Shown: positions 1 to 8,126 of the stretch, one piece after another
Layout of the letters: each line of letters opens with the position of its first letter
Position numbering within the stretch: the stretch's first letter is position 1
Source: Cobetia sp. cqz5-12
Lineage (GTDB): Bacteria; Pseudomonadota; Gammaproteobacteria; Pseudomonadales; Halomonadaceae
Assembly (NCBI RefSeq): GCF_016495405.1
Contig: NZ_CP044522.1
Location: 1,116,001 to 1,180,000 of the forward strand
Reading direction: 5' to 3'
DNA: 64,000 nt
Position numbers and translations under genes: made by a program
The notes under the pieces: generated by a model
What the model was told of the DNA's origin: nothing
Seen by the model: only the letters and a program-made list of their open reading frames with translations
Databases searched by the model: none

Positions 1-1511
1 AGCCATACCGACACCAGCATCAGCGAGATACCCGCCAGCAGCTGGTTGCTGGTACCGAACAGCGGCCACAGCAGGTAGCCACCGGAACCGAAGCCCTTGG
101 GCCCCTGCGGCAGGATGACCAGTGCTGCACTGGCGATGACGGCGATGCTGGTGGCGACGTGCTTGTGGCTGAGTGCCGGCATGCCGTATTCGCTGCCCAG
201 CTCCGCGATGATGTAGCGCATCAGGCGTACGGCGGAGTCCAGTGTGGTCGCCGCGAAGCTGACCACGATGACCGCGACCAGGGTGCTGCCGATGTTGGCA
301 GGCAGACCGAGGTGCGAGATCAACTGACCGGAGCCCTGAACGAAGCTCGAAAGCCCATTGGCGCCGGCGGCGGCGAAGCTTGAATAGGTTGCGCTGAAGT
401 CGGCCTGGCTACCGAACAGGGTGGCCACCGCGATGATGGAGATCAGCGCCAGCATGCCTTCGCCCAGTGCACCGGAGTAACCGATCAGGCGCGCATCCGG
501 TTCATGCGACAGCTGCTTGGAGGTGGTGCCGGAGGCGACCAGACCATGGAAGCCGGAAATCGCACCACAGGCGATGGTGATGAACAGCAATGGATAGAAC
601 GACATCTCGGCATCGGCATTGAATGCCGGCGCCGTGAGGTGTGGACCGCCCACGGCCAGCCCCAGGTACAGCAGCACCAGTCCGACCACCAGCTGGTGAG
701 AGTTGATGGTGTCGCGTGGCTGCAGCAGCTTCCAGACCGGCAGCACCGAGGCGACATAGACATAGGCCATCAGTGCGATGATCCACACCAGGAAGGCGCT
801 GGCGATGGGCGAAAGGCCGAACAGCAGCGTGCCATCCTCACCACCGGCCATGGCGGTGAAGGTACCTGCCAGGTCGATCTGCAGGAACTCGAACTGGCCC
901 GCCAGCAGCGCGGCGGCGTACATCACGATCAAGGCCAGTATCGAAGGAATCAGCATCTTGCCGCCGCGACGATAGACGCGATGGCCGATCCATACCGCCA
1001 GCGGGATCTGGATCAGCACCGACAGCACGCTGGCCGGGAAGTTGATGAACAGGTTGGCGATCACCCAGGCGAACACCGCGTTCAGCATCAAGACCAGAAT
1101 CAGGATGATGAACAGGAACAGCAATTTGGCGCGCTTGCCGATCAGCTTGTCCGCCAGGGTGCCGACGGACTGGCCGCGATGGCGCGCCGACAGCGTCAAG
1201 GTGCCGAAATCATGCACGCCGGCCGCGAACAGACTGCCCAGCACGACCCACAGCACCGCCGGAAGCCAGCCCCAGTAGACCGCGATGGCCGGCCCGACGA
1301 TGGGCGCCGCACCAGCGACCGAGGTGAAGTGGTGCCCCCACAGTACCCAGCGATTGGTCGGCAGGTAGTCGGTGTCATCGCGCAGCGCATGGGCTGGCGT
1401 CACGAAATTCGGGTCGAGGCGGAAGATGCGTTCGGCCAGAAAGCGGGAGTAGAAGCGATAGCCGATGGCGAAGGCAACGCAACCGAACAGGGCAAGCCAG
1501 ATGGCGTTCAT
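1..1511 (-). CDS. cstA: Carbon starvation protein CstA family transporter, 3' end outside window
   Basis: Translation of the minus strand from ATG at 1511 gives about 503 codons that stay open to the window edge, so the C-terminus is missing. The N-terminus begins MNAIWLALFGCVAFAIGYRF and continues with the CstA hallmarks GHHFTSVAGAAPIVGPAIAV and SARHRGQSVG. It then forms a long series of hydrophobic helices. CstA/BtsT proteins import peptides or pyruvate across the inner membrane and are induced on carbon limitation; the substrate here is not readable. Only a weak GGAA ribosome site precedes the ATG. It is divergent from the cytochrome oxidase operon. The long open frame on the opposite strand is its mirror image. 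Confidence 0.93.
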   Translation of the reverse strand, partial: MNAIWLALFGCVAFAIGYRFYSRFLAERIFRLDPNFVTPAHALRDDTDYLPTNRWVLWGHHFTSVAGAAPIVGPAIAVYWGWLPAVLWVVLGSLFAAGVHDFGTLTLSARHRGQSVGTLADKLIGKRAKLLFLFIILILVLMLNAVFAWVIANLFINFPASVLSVLIQIPLAVWIGHRVYRRGGKMLIPSILALIVMYAAALLAGQFEFLQIDLAGTFTAMAGGEDGTLLFGLSPIASAFLVWIIALMAYVYVASVLPVWKLLQPRDTINSHQLVVGLVLLYLGLAVGGPHLTAPAFNADAEMSFYPLLFITIACGAISGFHGLVASGTTSKQLSHEPDARLIGYSGALGEGMLALISIIAVATLFGSQADFSATYSSFAAAGANGLSSFVQGSGQLISHLGLPANIGSTLVAVIVVSFAATTLDSAVRLMRYIIAELGSEYGMPALSHKHVATSIAVIASAALVILPQGPKGFGSGGYLLWPLFGTSNQLLAGISLMLVSVW

Positions 1512-1955
1512 GGCAGATTCCGAGTGGCGTGGTGATGGATTGAGTAGGGCGTGCTGGCGTATGTCAGGTGTCTGGTCACATGCCGGAGGGCTTTCAACAC
1601 GCTGGTGCAGATCGGCGTGACGCTAACATCGATAAATGTGCATATAACTTCGCCATTGGTCGCCCCGACGCACACCGTCATGTCGCCAGCAAACCTGCAG
1701 GATATTCCTGAATCGCCGCCTTCCTGCGTGGACTGAACGCAGAAGCGCGCCACTGCCTCGTGTTCCGGCGGTATCACGCGCGGGGTAGCCGTTTTTGGCT
1801 CGCTCTGCCTTGCGACCAAGGAGTATCAGTGGGTTGATCCGCGCGACCTTGTGTTCCGTCAGGCTCTTCTATACTCGAAGCAAGTCGGAGCACAGGGAGC
1901 CGTTCAGCGCCGTCATCTGGGTGAGGCTCTCGATAACAATGACAAGGAGGCGCCG
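1512..1955. other. Divergent cstA / coxB intergenic region
   Basis: 444 bases between the two divergent starts; no gene is supported. Short open frames here lack ribosome sites and family resemblance. A good -10-like TATACT lies at 1870-1875 with TTGTGT at 1849-1854 (spacing 15, shorter than ideal), a weak candidate coxB promoter. Confidence 0.5.
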
Positions 1956-3146
1956 ATGTCATGGATCGCGGAATGCCTTTCCCGTGTCACCAGGCCAATG
2001 CGTCTGCGCTTGCGGCGTACAGTGACGCCCCTGTCACTGATGACCCTGTCACTGACGACCTTGTCACTGACAGCCCTTTCCCCTTCGGTGCTGGCAGTCG
2101 AATACAACATGCCGGTCGGGGTCACGGCCGTCAGCCGCGAGATCCACTCGCTGCACATGATCATCTTCTGGATCTGTGTGGTCATCGGCATCGTGGTGTT
2201 CGGGGTGATGGGCTACGCGATGATCAAGCATCGCAAGTCACGCGGTGCGGTATCGGCAAGCTTCCATGAAAATACCCGTATCGAGATTCTGTGGACCGCC
2301 ATCCCGCTGCTGATCCTGGTGGTGATGGCGGTGCCTGCCACCGCCACGCTCAAGGACATGTACGACGCCTCCGAGTCGGCGCTGGACGTGAAGATCACCG
2401 GCCATCAATGGCGCTGGCAGTACGAATATCTGGGCGAGGATGTCGCCTTCACCTCAAGCCTCGCGACCCCGCGCGAGCAGATCAACAACACCGCCGCCAA
2501 GGGCGAGCATTACCTGCTGGAAGTCGACAACCCGCTGGTGTTGCCCATCAATCGCAAGGTGCGCTTCCTGACCACCTCCGCCGACGTCATCCACTCCTGG
2601 TGGGTGCCGGACTTCGGCGTCAAGAAGGACGCCATCCCCGGCTTCATCAATGAGGCCTGGACGCGCATCGAGACCCCCGGCACCTATCGTGGCCAGTGCA
2701 CCGAGCTGTGCGGCAAGGACCACGGCTTCATGCCGGTGGTGGTCGAGGCGCTGCCGGAGGCCGAGTTCGACGAGTGGCTGATCGCGCGCAAGGCCGAAGC
2801 CGAGGCCGCGCTCAATGATGCCGGTCGTGACTGGAATCTCGCGGAATTGATGGAGAAGGGCGAGAAGACCTACGCCACCATCTGCGCCTCCTGCCATCAG
2901 CCGGACGGCCAGGGCATGCCGCCGGCGTTCCCCTCACTGGTAGGTAGTGCCATCGTCACCCAGGACATGCAGGCGCACATCGATATCGTGGTCAACGGCA
3001 AGGCGGGCACGCCCATGGCGGCCTTCGCCGATGTGCTGAGTCCGGTCGAGCTGGCGGCTGTCATCACCTATGAGCGCAACGCCTGGGGCAACGATACCGG
3101 CGAGCTGGTACAGCCAGCCGTCATCAAGGAACAGCTGTCTCAATAG
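1956..3146 (+). CDS. coxB: Cytochrome c oxidase subunit II with fused cytochrome c domain
   Basis: Subunit II receives electrons from cytochrome c through the CuA centre and passes them to subunit I. The 396-residue product has a signal peptide (residues 1-48), two membrane helices, and a cupredoxin domain. CuA ligands are visible at H213, C248, C252, H256 and M259. A C-terminal c-type haem domain follows, with CASCH at 310-314 and a GTPM Met ligand, so this is the caa3-like layout. The ATG at 1956 was chosen because AAGGAGG lies at 1944-1950; a longer upstream frame lacks this. It is the first gene of the cox operon. The signal peptide is odd: residues 26-40 are a three-fold LSL-x-T repeat encoded by a 15-bp tandem repeat. 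Confidence 0.96.
   Translation: MSWIAECLSRVTRPMRLRLRRTVTPLSLMTLSLTTLSLTALSPSVLAVEYNMPVGVTAVSREIHSLHMIIFWICVVIGIVVFGVMGYAMIKHRKSRGAVSASFHENTRIEILWTAIPLLILVVMAVPATATLKDMYDASESALDVKITGHQWRWQYEYLGEDVAFTSSLATPREQINNTAAKGEHYLLEVDNPLVLPINRKVRFLTTSADVIHSWWVPDFGVKKDAIPGFINEAWTRIETPGTYRGQCTELCGKDHGFMPVVVEALPEAEFDEWLIARKAEAEAALNDAGRDWNLAELMEKGEKTYATICASCHQPDGQGMPPAFPSLVGSAIVTQDMQAHIDIVVNGKAGTPMAAFADVLSPVELAAVITYERNAWGNDTGELVQPAVIKEQLSQ
2031..2075 (+). repeat. 15-bp tandem repeat, 3 copies, inside coxB signal peptide
   Basis: CTGTCACTGATGACC, CTGTCACTGACGACC and TTGTCACTGACAGCC follow each other without gap. They are in frame and add leucine-rich turns to the hydrophobic part of the signal peptide. Confidence 0.9.
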
Positions 3147-3176
3147 CGTGCAAGCGACGCATTCAGGAGGCGTGTC

Positions 3177-4829
3177 ATGGCCAGTGAACAGCCACGCAAG
3201 GCGGTACTTCAGGCCAGCGAGAGCGAGGGGGCTACCGCAGGCGGCGCTCATGTGGGCGAGGGTCACGGCAGTGCGCCGCGCGGCATGCTGCGCTGGCTGC
3301 TGACCACCAATCACAAGGATATCGGCACCCTCTATCTGATCTTCTCGCTGAGCATGCTGTTCATCGGCGGCATCATGGCGCTGGTGATCCGCACCGAGCT
3401 GTTCCAGCCCGGCCTGCAGATGGTACAGCCGGAGTTCTTCAACCAGATGACCACCATGCATGGGCTGATCATGGTGTTCGGGGCCATCATGCCGGCCTTC
3501 ACTGGGCTGGCCAACTGGATGATTCCGCTGCAGATCGGCGCGCCCGACATGGCGCTGCCGCGCCTCAACAACTTCAGCTTCTGGCTGTTGCCAGTCGCCT
3601 TCCTGTTGCTCCTTTCCACCCTGCTGATGGAGGGCGGCGGCCCCAACTTCGGCTGGACCTTCTACGCGCCGCTTTCCACCACCTATGCGCCGCCCTCGAC
3701 CAGCTTCTTCATCTTCTCGCTGCATATTGCCGGCATCAGCTCGATTCTCGGCGCCATCAACATCATCGCCACCATACTCAATCTGCGTGCCCCGGGCATG
3801 CGTCTGATGGACATGCCGCTGTTCGTCTGGACCTGGTTGATCACCGCCTTCCTGCTGATCGCGGTGATGCCGGTGCTGGCAGGCGCCATCACCATGATGC
3901 TGTTCGACATCAATTTCGGCACCAGCTACTTCAATGCCGCCGGTGGCGGCGACCCGGTGCTGTTCCAGCATCTATTCTGGTTCTTCGGGCATCCCGAGGT
4001 CTACATCATGATCCTGCCGGCCTTCGGCATCGTGTCCGCCATCGTGCCGACCTTCTCGCGCAAGCGGCTGTTCGGCTACGCCTCGATGGTCTATGCCACC
4101 GGCTCCATCGCGATCATGTCCTTCCTGGTCTGGGCACATCACATGTTCGCCGTCGGCCTGCCATTGGTGGCGGAACTGTTCTTCATGTACACGACGATGC
4201 TGATCGCGGTGCCGACCGGGGTGAAGGTCTTCAACTGGATCGCCACCATGTTCCGCGGCTCCTTGAGCTTCGAGCCCCCGATGCTGTTTGCGATCGCCTT
4301 CATCGTCCAGTTCACCATCGGCGGCTTCTCGGGGTTGATGCTGGCCATCGCCCCGGCGGATTTCCAGTACCACGACACCTACTTCGTGGTGGCGCATTTC
4401 CACTACGTTCTGGTGCCCGGCGCGCTGTTCGCGATTCTCGCCGGAGCCTACTACTGGCTACCCAAGTGGACCGGCTTCTATCCCCACGAGGGGCTCTCCA
4501 AGTGGCATTTCTGGCTGTCGGTCATCGGCGTCAACCTGACCTTCTTCCCGATGCACTTCTCGGGGCTGGCCGGCATGCCGCGCCGCATTCCGGATTACGC
4601 GCTGCAATTCGCCGACTTCAACATGCTGTCCAGCATCGGCGCCTTCCTGTTCGGTATCTCGCAGCTGCTGTTCCTGGTCGTGATCGTCAAGTGCGCGCGC
4701 GGCGGTGTCAGGGCGCCAGCCAAGGCCTGGGAAGGGGCGGTGGATCTTGAGTGGAGCGTGCCAAGCCCGGCGCCGCTGCATACCTTCGAGATTCCTCCGC
4801 AGACCCGTGATGGCCAGATCATCCGCTGA
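3177..4829 (+). CDS. coxA: Cytochrome c oxidase subunit I (A-type)
   Basis: Catalytic subunit (550 residues) holding haem a, haem a3 and CuB; it reduces O2 to water and pumps protons across the inner membrane. Seen: low-spin haem ligand H95 (TMHGLIM), CuB/active-site motif HPEVY at 272-276 with the cross-linking Tyr, WAHHMF at 319-324 and HFHYVL around 407-412. D-channel D124 and E274 and K-channel K350 (PTGVKVF) are all present, so it is an A-type proton-pumping oxidase. AGGAGG at 3165-3170 fixes the start. It lies 30 bases after coxB. Confidence 0.98.
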   Translation: MASEQPRKAVLQASESEGATAGGAHVGEGHGSAPRGMLRWLLTTNHKDIGTLYLIFSLSMLFIGGIMALVIRTELFQPGLQMVQPEFFNQMTTMHGLIMVFGAIMPAFTGLANWMIPLQIGAPDMALPRLNNFSFWLLPVAFLLLLSTLLMEGGGPNFGWTFYAPLSTTYAPPSTSFFIFSLHIAGISSILGAINIIATILNLRAPGMRLMDMPLFVWTWLITAFLLIAVMPVLAGAITMMLFDINFGTSYFNAAGGGDPVLFQHLFWFFGHPEVYIMILPAFGIVSAIVPTFSRKRLFGYASMVYATGSIAIMSFLVWAHHMFAVGLPLVAELFFMYTTMLIAVPTGVKVFNWIATMFRGSLSFEPPMLFAIAFIVQFTIGGFSGLMLAIAPADFQYHDTYFVVAHFHYVLVPGALFAILAGAYYWLPKWTGFYPHEGLSKWHFWLSVIGVNLTFFPMHFSGLAGMPRRIPDYALQFADFNMLSSIGAFLFGISQLLFLVVIVKCARGGVRAPAKAWEGAVDLEWSVPSPAPLHTFEIPPQTRDGQIIR

Positions 4830-4855
4830 CGATGGACAGCGGCCAGGAGAGTGAC

Positions 4856-5449
4856 ATGCCCTCACGCGATCCCGCAGCACAGCAGCAGGCGGTGGCACGC
4901 ACCGTGCGGCGCACGCTGCTGGCGCTGGTCGCGATGCTGGGCTTCGCCTTCGCGCTGGTGCCGCTCTATGACGTCTTCTGCAACCTCACCGGCCTCAATG
5001 GCAAGGCCGCCAGTCAGGCCAGGGCCGCGGTGGCCATGGAGATCGACGAGAGCCGCTGGGTCTCGGTGCGCTTCATCACCCAGCAGGGGCAAGGTCTGCC
5101 GTGGACACTCGAGGCGCTGGATGAGCAGTTCCGCATTCATCCCGGTGGCCAGTACAGCGCGCGCTTCGTGTTCACCAATCACGCTGATCATCCGGTGCGT
5201 GGCCGCGCGGTCCCCAGTGTCAGTCCTGCCGAGGGCTCACTGCATCTGCGCAAGATCATGTGCTTCTGCTTCCAGGAGCAGACGCTGGCAGCAGGCGAGC
5301 GGCGCGAGCTGCCGCTGGTCTTTCAGGTCGACCCTGACCTTCCGGAGGGCATTCGTGATCTGACCCTGGCGTACACGCTCTACCCGGTCACGACGCCGTC
5401 ATCCGCGGAGGACGATGGTGCAGAGCAATCTGCAGGAGGTGAAACATGA
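4856..5449 (+). CDS. ctaG: Cytochrome c oxidase assembly protein CtaG/Cox11
   Basis: Copper chaperone that delivers copper to the CuB site of subunit I. The 197-residue product has one N-terminal membrane anchor (about residues 18-38, followed by PLYDVFCNLTGLNG, a family hallmark) and a periplasmic domain with the copper-binding CFCF motif (C136, C138). The start at 4856 is preferred because AGGAGA lies at 4845-4850; an in-frame ATG at 4832 has no ribosome site. Its stop overlaps the coxC start (ATGA at 5446), indicating translational coupling. Confidence 0.95.
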   Translation: MPSRDPAAQQQAVARTVRRTLLALVAMLGFAFALVPLYDVFCNLTGLNGKAASQARAAVAMEIDESRWVSVRFITQQGQGLPWTLEALDEQFRIHPGGQYSARFVFTNHADHPVRGRAVPSVSPAEGSLHLRKIMCFCFQEQTLAAGERRELPLVFQVDPDLPEGIRDLTLAYTLYPVTTPSSAEDDGAEQSAGGET

Positions 5450-6306
5450 GCAGTGGCAGCTATTACGTCCCGGCCCACAGTGCCTGGCCCATCTTCGGCG
5501 TGCTGGCGGTGGGCGGCATGATGATCGGGACCGGAATCTGGATGGTGCACGGCAGCGCCGCCTGGCTGTCAGGCATCGGCCTGCTGGCCGTGGTGCTGGT
5601 GATGGCGGGCTGGTTTCGGGATGTGGTGCGCGAGTCGATGGGCGGCCTCTACGATGACCAGATGGACCGCTCGTTCCGCTGGGGCATGGCCTGGTTCATC
5701 TTCTCGGAATTGATGTTCTTCGCGGCCTTCTTCGGGGCGCTGTTCTATCTGCGAACCTTCGCGCTGCCCTGGCTCGATGGCGAGGGCGCCAAGGGGGTGA
5801 CGGCGCTGCTATGGCCTGACTTCACCGCCAGCTGGCCCCTGATGACGCCGCCGGATGCCAGCATCACCGGGCCCAGAGAGCTGCTGTCCCCCTGGCAGCT
5901 GCCGCTGGCCAATACGCTGCTGCTGGTCAGTTCCAGTGTCACCCTGACGGTGGCGCATGAAGCGCTGAAGATGGAGTTTCGGCGCACGGCGCGCAACTGG
6001 CTGGCGGGCACCGTGGTGCTGGGGCTGTGCTTTCTGACCCTGCAGGGCATCGAATACTACGAGGCCTGGCACCACCTGGGGCTGACGCTGCAGGCGGGGG
6101 TCTATGGCGGCACCTTCTTCCTGCTGACCGGTTTTCATGGTCTGCACGTCACCATCGGCACCCTGATTCTGATCGTGATGCTGGTGCGCGTGGTACGTGG
6201 CCACTTCTCGAGTGAACGTCACTTCGCCTTCGAAGCGGCTGCCTGGTACTGGCACTTCGTCGATGCGGTATGGATCGGTCTGTTCCTGTTCGTCTATGTG
6301 TTCTGA
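5446..6306 (+). CDS. coxC: Cytochrome c oxidase subunit III
   Basis: Seven-helix subunit III (286 residues), a structural core subunit that stabilises proton uptake in subunit I. Family features include the MAWFIFSELMFFAAFF stretch, the conserved QGIEY segment, TGFHGLHVTIG and the C-terminal WYWHFVDAVWI. AGGAGGT lies at 5434-5440, inside the end of ctaG, and the start overlaps the ctaG stop by four bases. Confidence 0.97.
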   Translation: MSSGSYYVPAHSAWPIFGVLAVGGMMIGTGIWMVHGSAAWLSGIGLLAVVLVMAGWFRDVVRESMGGLYDDQMDRSFRWGMAWFIFSELMFFAAFFGALFYLRTFALPWLDGEGAKGVTALLWPDFTASWPLMTPPDASITGPRELLSPWQLPLANTLLLVSSSVTLTVAHEALKMEFRRTARNWLAGTVVLGLCFLTLQGIEYYEAWHHLGLTLQAGVYGGTFFLLTGFHGLHVTIGTLILIVMLVRVVRGHFSSERHFAFEAAAWYWHFVDAVWIGLFLFVYVF

Positions 6307-6323
6307 CAGCACACGGCGTGATG

Positions 6324-6515
6324 TCAGTCCAGCATTCCGGTGGAGAAGCCAATGACCAGCAGAATCACCAGACACACTGCCAGGCCAACCCGCCATTTGA
6401 GAGAGGTCAGCAGGCGTCGACTGCGGCTGCCATCGCGCAGCAGAAAACCGGCGCCGGCGACCAGGCTTGCCAGCATGCCGATAAAGACCAGTGCGATCAG
6501 CGATTTGAGCAGCAT
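6324..6515 (-). CDS. DUF2909 twin-transmembrane small protein
   Basis: A 63-residue protein with two hydrophobic helices separated by a short basic loop (DGSRSRR), matching the DUF2909 family. This family is typically found between coxC and surf1 in gammaproteobacteria, and exactly that position is seen here. It runs opposite to the operon and ends 18 bases after coxC. Its start codon overlaps the most upstream reasonable surf1 start by two bases. Role unknown; oxidase assembly is inferred from position. Confidence 0.8.
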   Translation of the reverse strand: MLLKSLIALVFIGMLASLVAGAGFLLRDGSRSRRLLTSLKWRVGLAVCLVILLVIGFSTGMLD

Positions 6516-7338
6516 GTCACCTCCCGGGGCGCAGACAGTGGCGGGCGAGCAGAGCGCGGCACTCGCTTGTGACAGTCGAGCTCATCTGTCTGACAAGCGC
6601 AAGTCAGTGCCAGCGGCGCAGGCGTCTTCAACGGCGACGACGCAGGAGCGTCAGGTCGGGCGCGGCTGGTGGCTGTTCTGGGGATGCCTGATCGTGCTCG
6701 GCCTGTGTCTGTGCAGCTGGCAGGTGATGCGTGGCCAGGCGCGTGCCCAGCATCTGGAGGATACCGCCAGCGCGCCGGAGTTGGTGATGCCGACGGCGCC
6801 ACCCGCCAGTGCCAGCCTGATCGAGCTGCGCGGCGAGTGGCTCGCGGAGCACAGCCTGTTGCTGGACAACCGCACGCTGGACAAGCGCCATGGCGTGGCG
6901 GTGCTTACACCCTTCCGAACGCTGGATGGACGCTGGTGGCTGGTGGAGCGCGGCTTCGTGGCATCGCCGGCACCCCGCAGCGACCCGGAGTTCACGACCC
7001 CGACAGGCCCCGGGGTGATCAGTGGTCGCTGGCAGTGGCTGAACGGTCAGGGCAATAGCGGTGGCCCATTGTTCGGCCCCAATCGCGAGGGGCAGCGCCT
7101 GCAGCAGGTCGATCTGAGCGCCTGGCAGGCGCTGGGCACACCGGCCTTTGCGGGTGTCCTGCACCAGACCGGCGGGGAGGGGCGATTCCTGCCCTGGTGG
7201 CAGCCGAGCAACATGACGCCCGAGCGCCATTACGCCTATGCGCTGCAGTGGCTGGGGCTCAGCCTGGGGGCGGCGGTGGTCATGATTCTGGGCGCGCGCC
7301 GTCAACGTCAGTCCGCGCTGCGTCAGCGCCAGGCCTAG
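6514..7338 (+). CDS. surf1: SURF1-family cytochrome oxidase assembly protein
   Basis: SURF1 proteins help insert haem a into subunit I. The 274-residue product has a hydrophilic N-terminal stretch, a first membrane helix (about residues 38-58), a periplasmic domain and a second helix near the C-terminus. Family features include ELRGEWLAEHSLLLDNR, WWLVERGFV and the late PWWQPSNMTPERHYAYALQW. The start is uncertain. ATG 6514 overlaps the divergent DUF2909 start; GTG 6607 is an alternative that would shorten the N-terminus by 31 residues. No clear ribosome site marks either. Confidence 0.9.
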   Translation: MSPPGAQTVAGEQSAALACDSRAHLSDKRKSVPAAQASSTATTQERQVGRGWWLFWGCLIVLGLCLCSWQVMRGQARAQHLEDTASAPELVMPTAPPASASLIELRGEWLAEHSLLLDNRTLDKRHGVAVLTPFRTLDGRWWLVERGFVASPAPRSDPEFTTPTGPGVISGRWQWLNGQGNSGGPLFGPNREGQRLQQVDLSAWQALGTPAFAGVLHQTGGEGRFLPWWQPSNMTPERHYAYALQWLGLSLGAAVVMILGARRQRQSALRQRQA

Positions 7339-7413
7339 CGTCTGGTGTCTGTGTCTTGGGTCTGTTGTCCGCACGCCCGGGCAAGCAGGGAAGCCGTCGT
7401 CAGGAGGAGAGCG

Positions 7414-8055
7414 ATGACACACGTGATGCGACAGCGTCTGAAACTCGTGGCCTTGCTGGGGCTGTTGTCCGCCCCGCTGCCCTTGGCGTGGGCCATGCTG
7501 AGCGCACAGGTCGGGATTCCCGAAGGACGGGTGGCAAACGGTGCCCTGTTGCCAAAGGTCAAGCCGCTCACGGACTGGTCGCTCGACTACCTCGTGACAG
7601 AGAACGCCACTGACAACGTCACCGGAAATGCCACAGGAAACGCGACTGACGGCGCTGTTAGCGCGAAGGAGGCCCCCGGCATGCCGCCGCTGGCCGCCAG
7701 AGGCGCGGATGAGCAGCGTTTCTGGCTCAGCTGGCCGGAGCCGAACCAGCCGCAGCTGGCTGCGGCGCAGGCCGAGCGCTGGTGGCGCCTGCATCGCGCG
7801 CTTGGCAAGGAGGCGCCACGCCTGGGCCGCCTGGTGGTGGCTGAAAAGGCCTTTGTGCACCCCCAGGTGCCGGGCGAGCAACGCGCGCTCGGGCGCTGGC
7901 CGGCACCGAACGACGCCACTTCCGCGCCGCACCAATTGCGCCTGATCGACCCTCACGGGCAGGTCGTGGTCGCCTATGGGCCCGAAATCATGCCGCAGGC
8001 CGTGATGAAGGATGTGCGCCGGCTGCTCAAGCGTAATCCGGTCGCGCCTCGCTAG
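7414..8055 (+). CDS. Conserved cox-cluster membrane-anchored protein of unknown function
   Basis: A 213-residue protein with a basic N-terminus and one hydrophobic segment (about residues 8-28), so probably anchored and facing the periplasm. Proteins of this type follow surf1 in many gammaproteobacterial oxidase clusters. The end (LIDPHGQVVVAYGPEIMPQAVMKD) resembles the last strands of SCO/thioredoxin-like domains, but no CxxC or copper-binding Cys pair is present. AGGAGG at 7402-7407 supports the start. Residues 64-79 are a four-fold NAT-D/G repeat, encoded by a 12-bp tandem repeat. An assembly role is inferred from context. Confidence 0.8.
   Translation: MTHVMRQRLKLVALLGLLSAPLPLAWAMLSAQVGIPEGRVANGALLPKVKPLTDWSLDYLVTENATDNVTGNATGNATDGAVSAKEAPGMPPLAARGADEQRFWLSWPEPNQPQLAAAQAERWWRLHRALGKEAPRLGRLVVAEKAFVHPQVPGEQRALGRWPAPNDATSAPHQLRLIDPHGQVVVAYGPEIMPQAVMKDVRRLLKRNPVAPR
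7603..7650 (+). repeat. 12-bp tandem repeat, 4 copies, in the cox-cluster unknown gene
   Basis: AACGCCACTGAC, AACGTCACCGGA, AATGCCACAGGA and AACGCGACTGAC follow in frame, encoding NATD-NVTG-NATG-NATD. Confidence 0.85.
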
Positions 8056-8100
8056 GTCGGGCCTCGCTAAGCCGCACCTCACCAGGCCGCGCGTGCTCTT
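8041..8100 (+). repeat. 15-bp degenerate tandem repeat covering a stop codon
   Basis: GTCGCGCCTCGCTAG, GTCGGGCCTCGCTAA, GCCGCACCTCACCAG and a fourth weaker copy. The first copy carries the TAG stop (8053-8055) of the gene at 7414-8055, and the second carries a TAA at the same place in the unit. Confidence 0.75.
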
Positions 8101-8126
8101 CTTTCGCTTCACCAGGGAGATATGCC

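Noticed and set aside
504..1535. Long plus-strand open frame over the left edge
   Set aside because: It is the mirror of cstA: the minus-strand translation is a clear CstA protein, while the plus frame is Gln/Arg/Asp-rich without any family pattern.
1508..1819. 103-codon minus frame between cstA and coxB
   Set aside because: No ribosome site or family pattern, and it overlaps the cstA start and likely promoter region.
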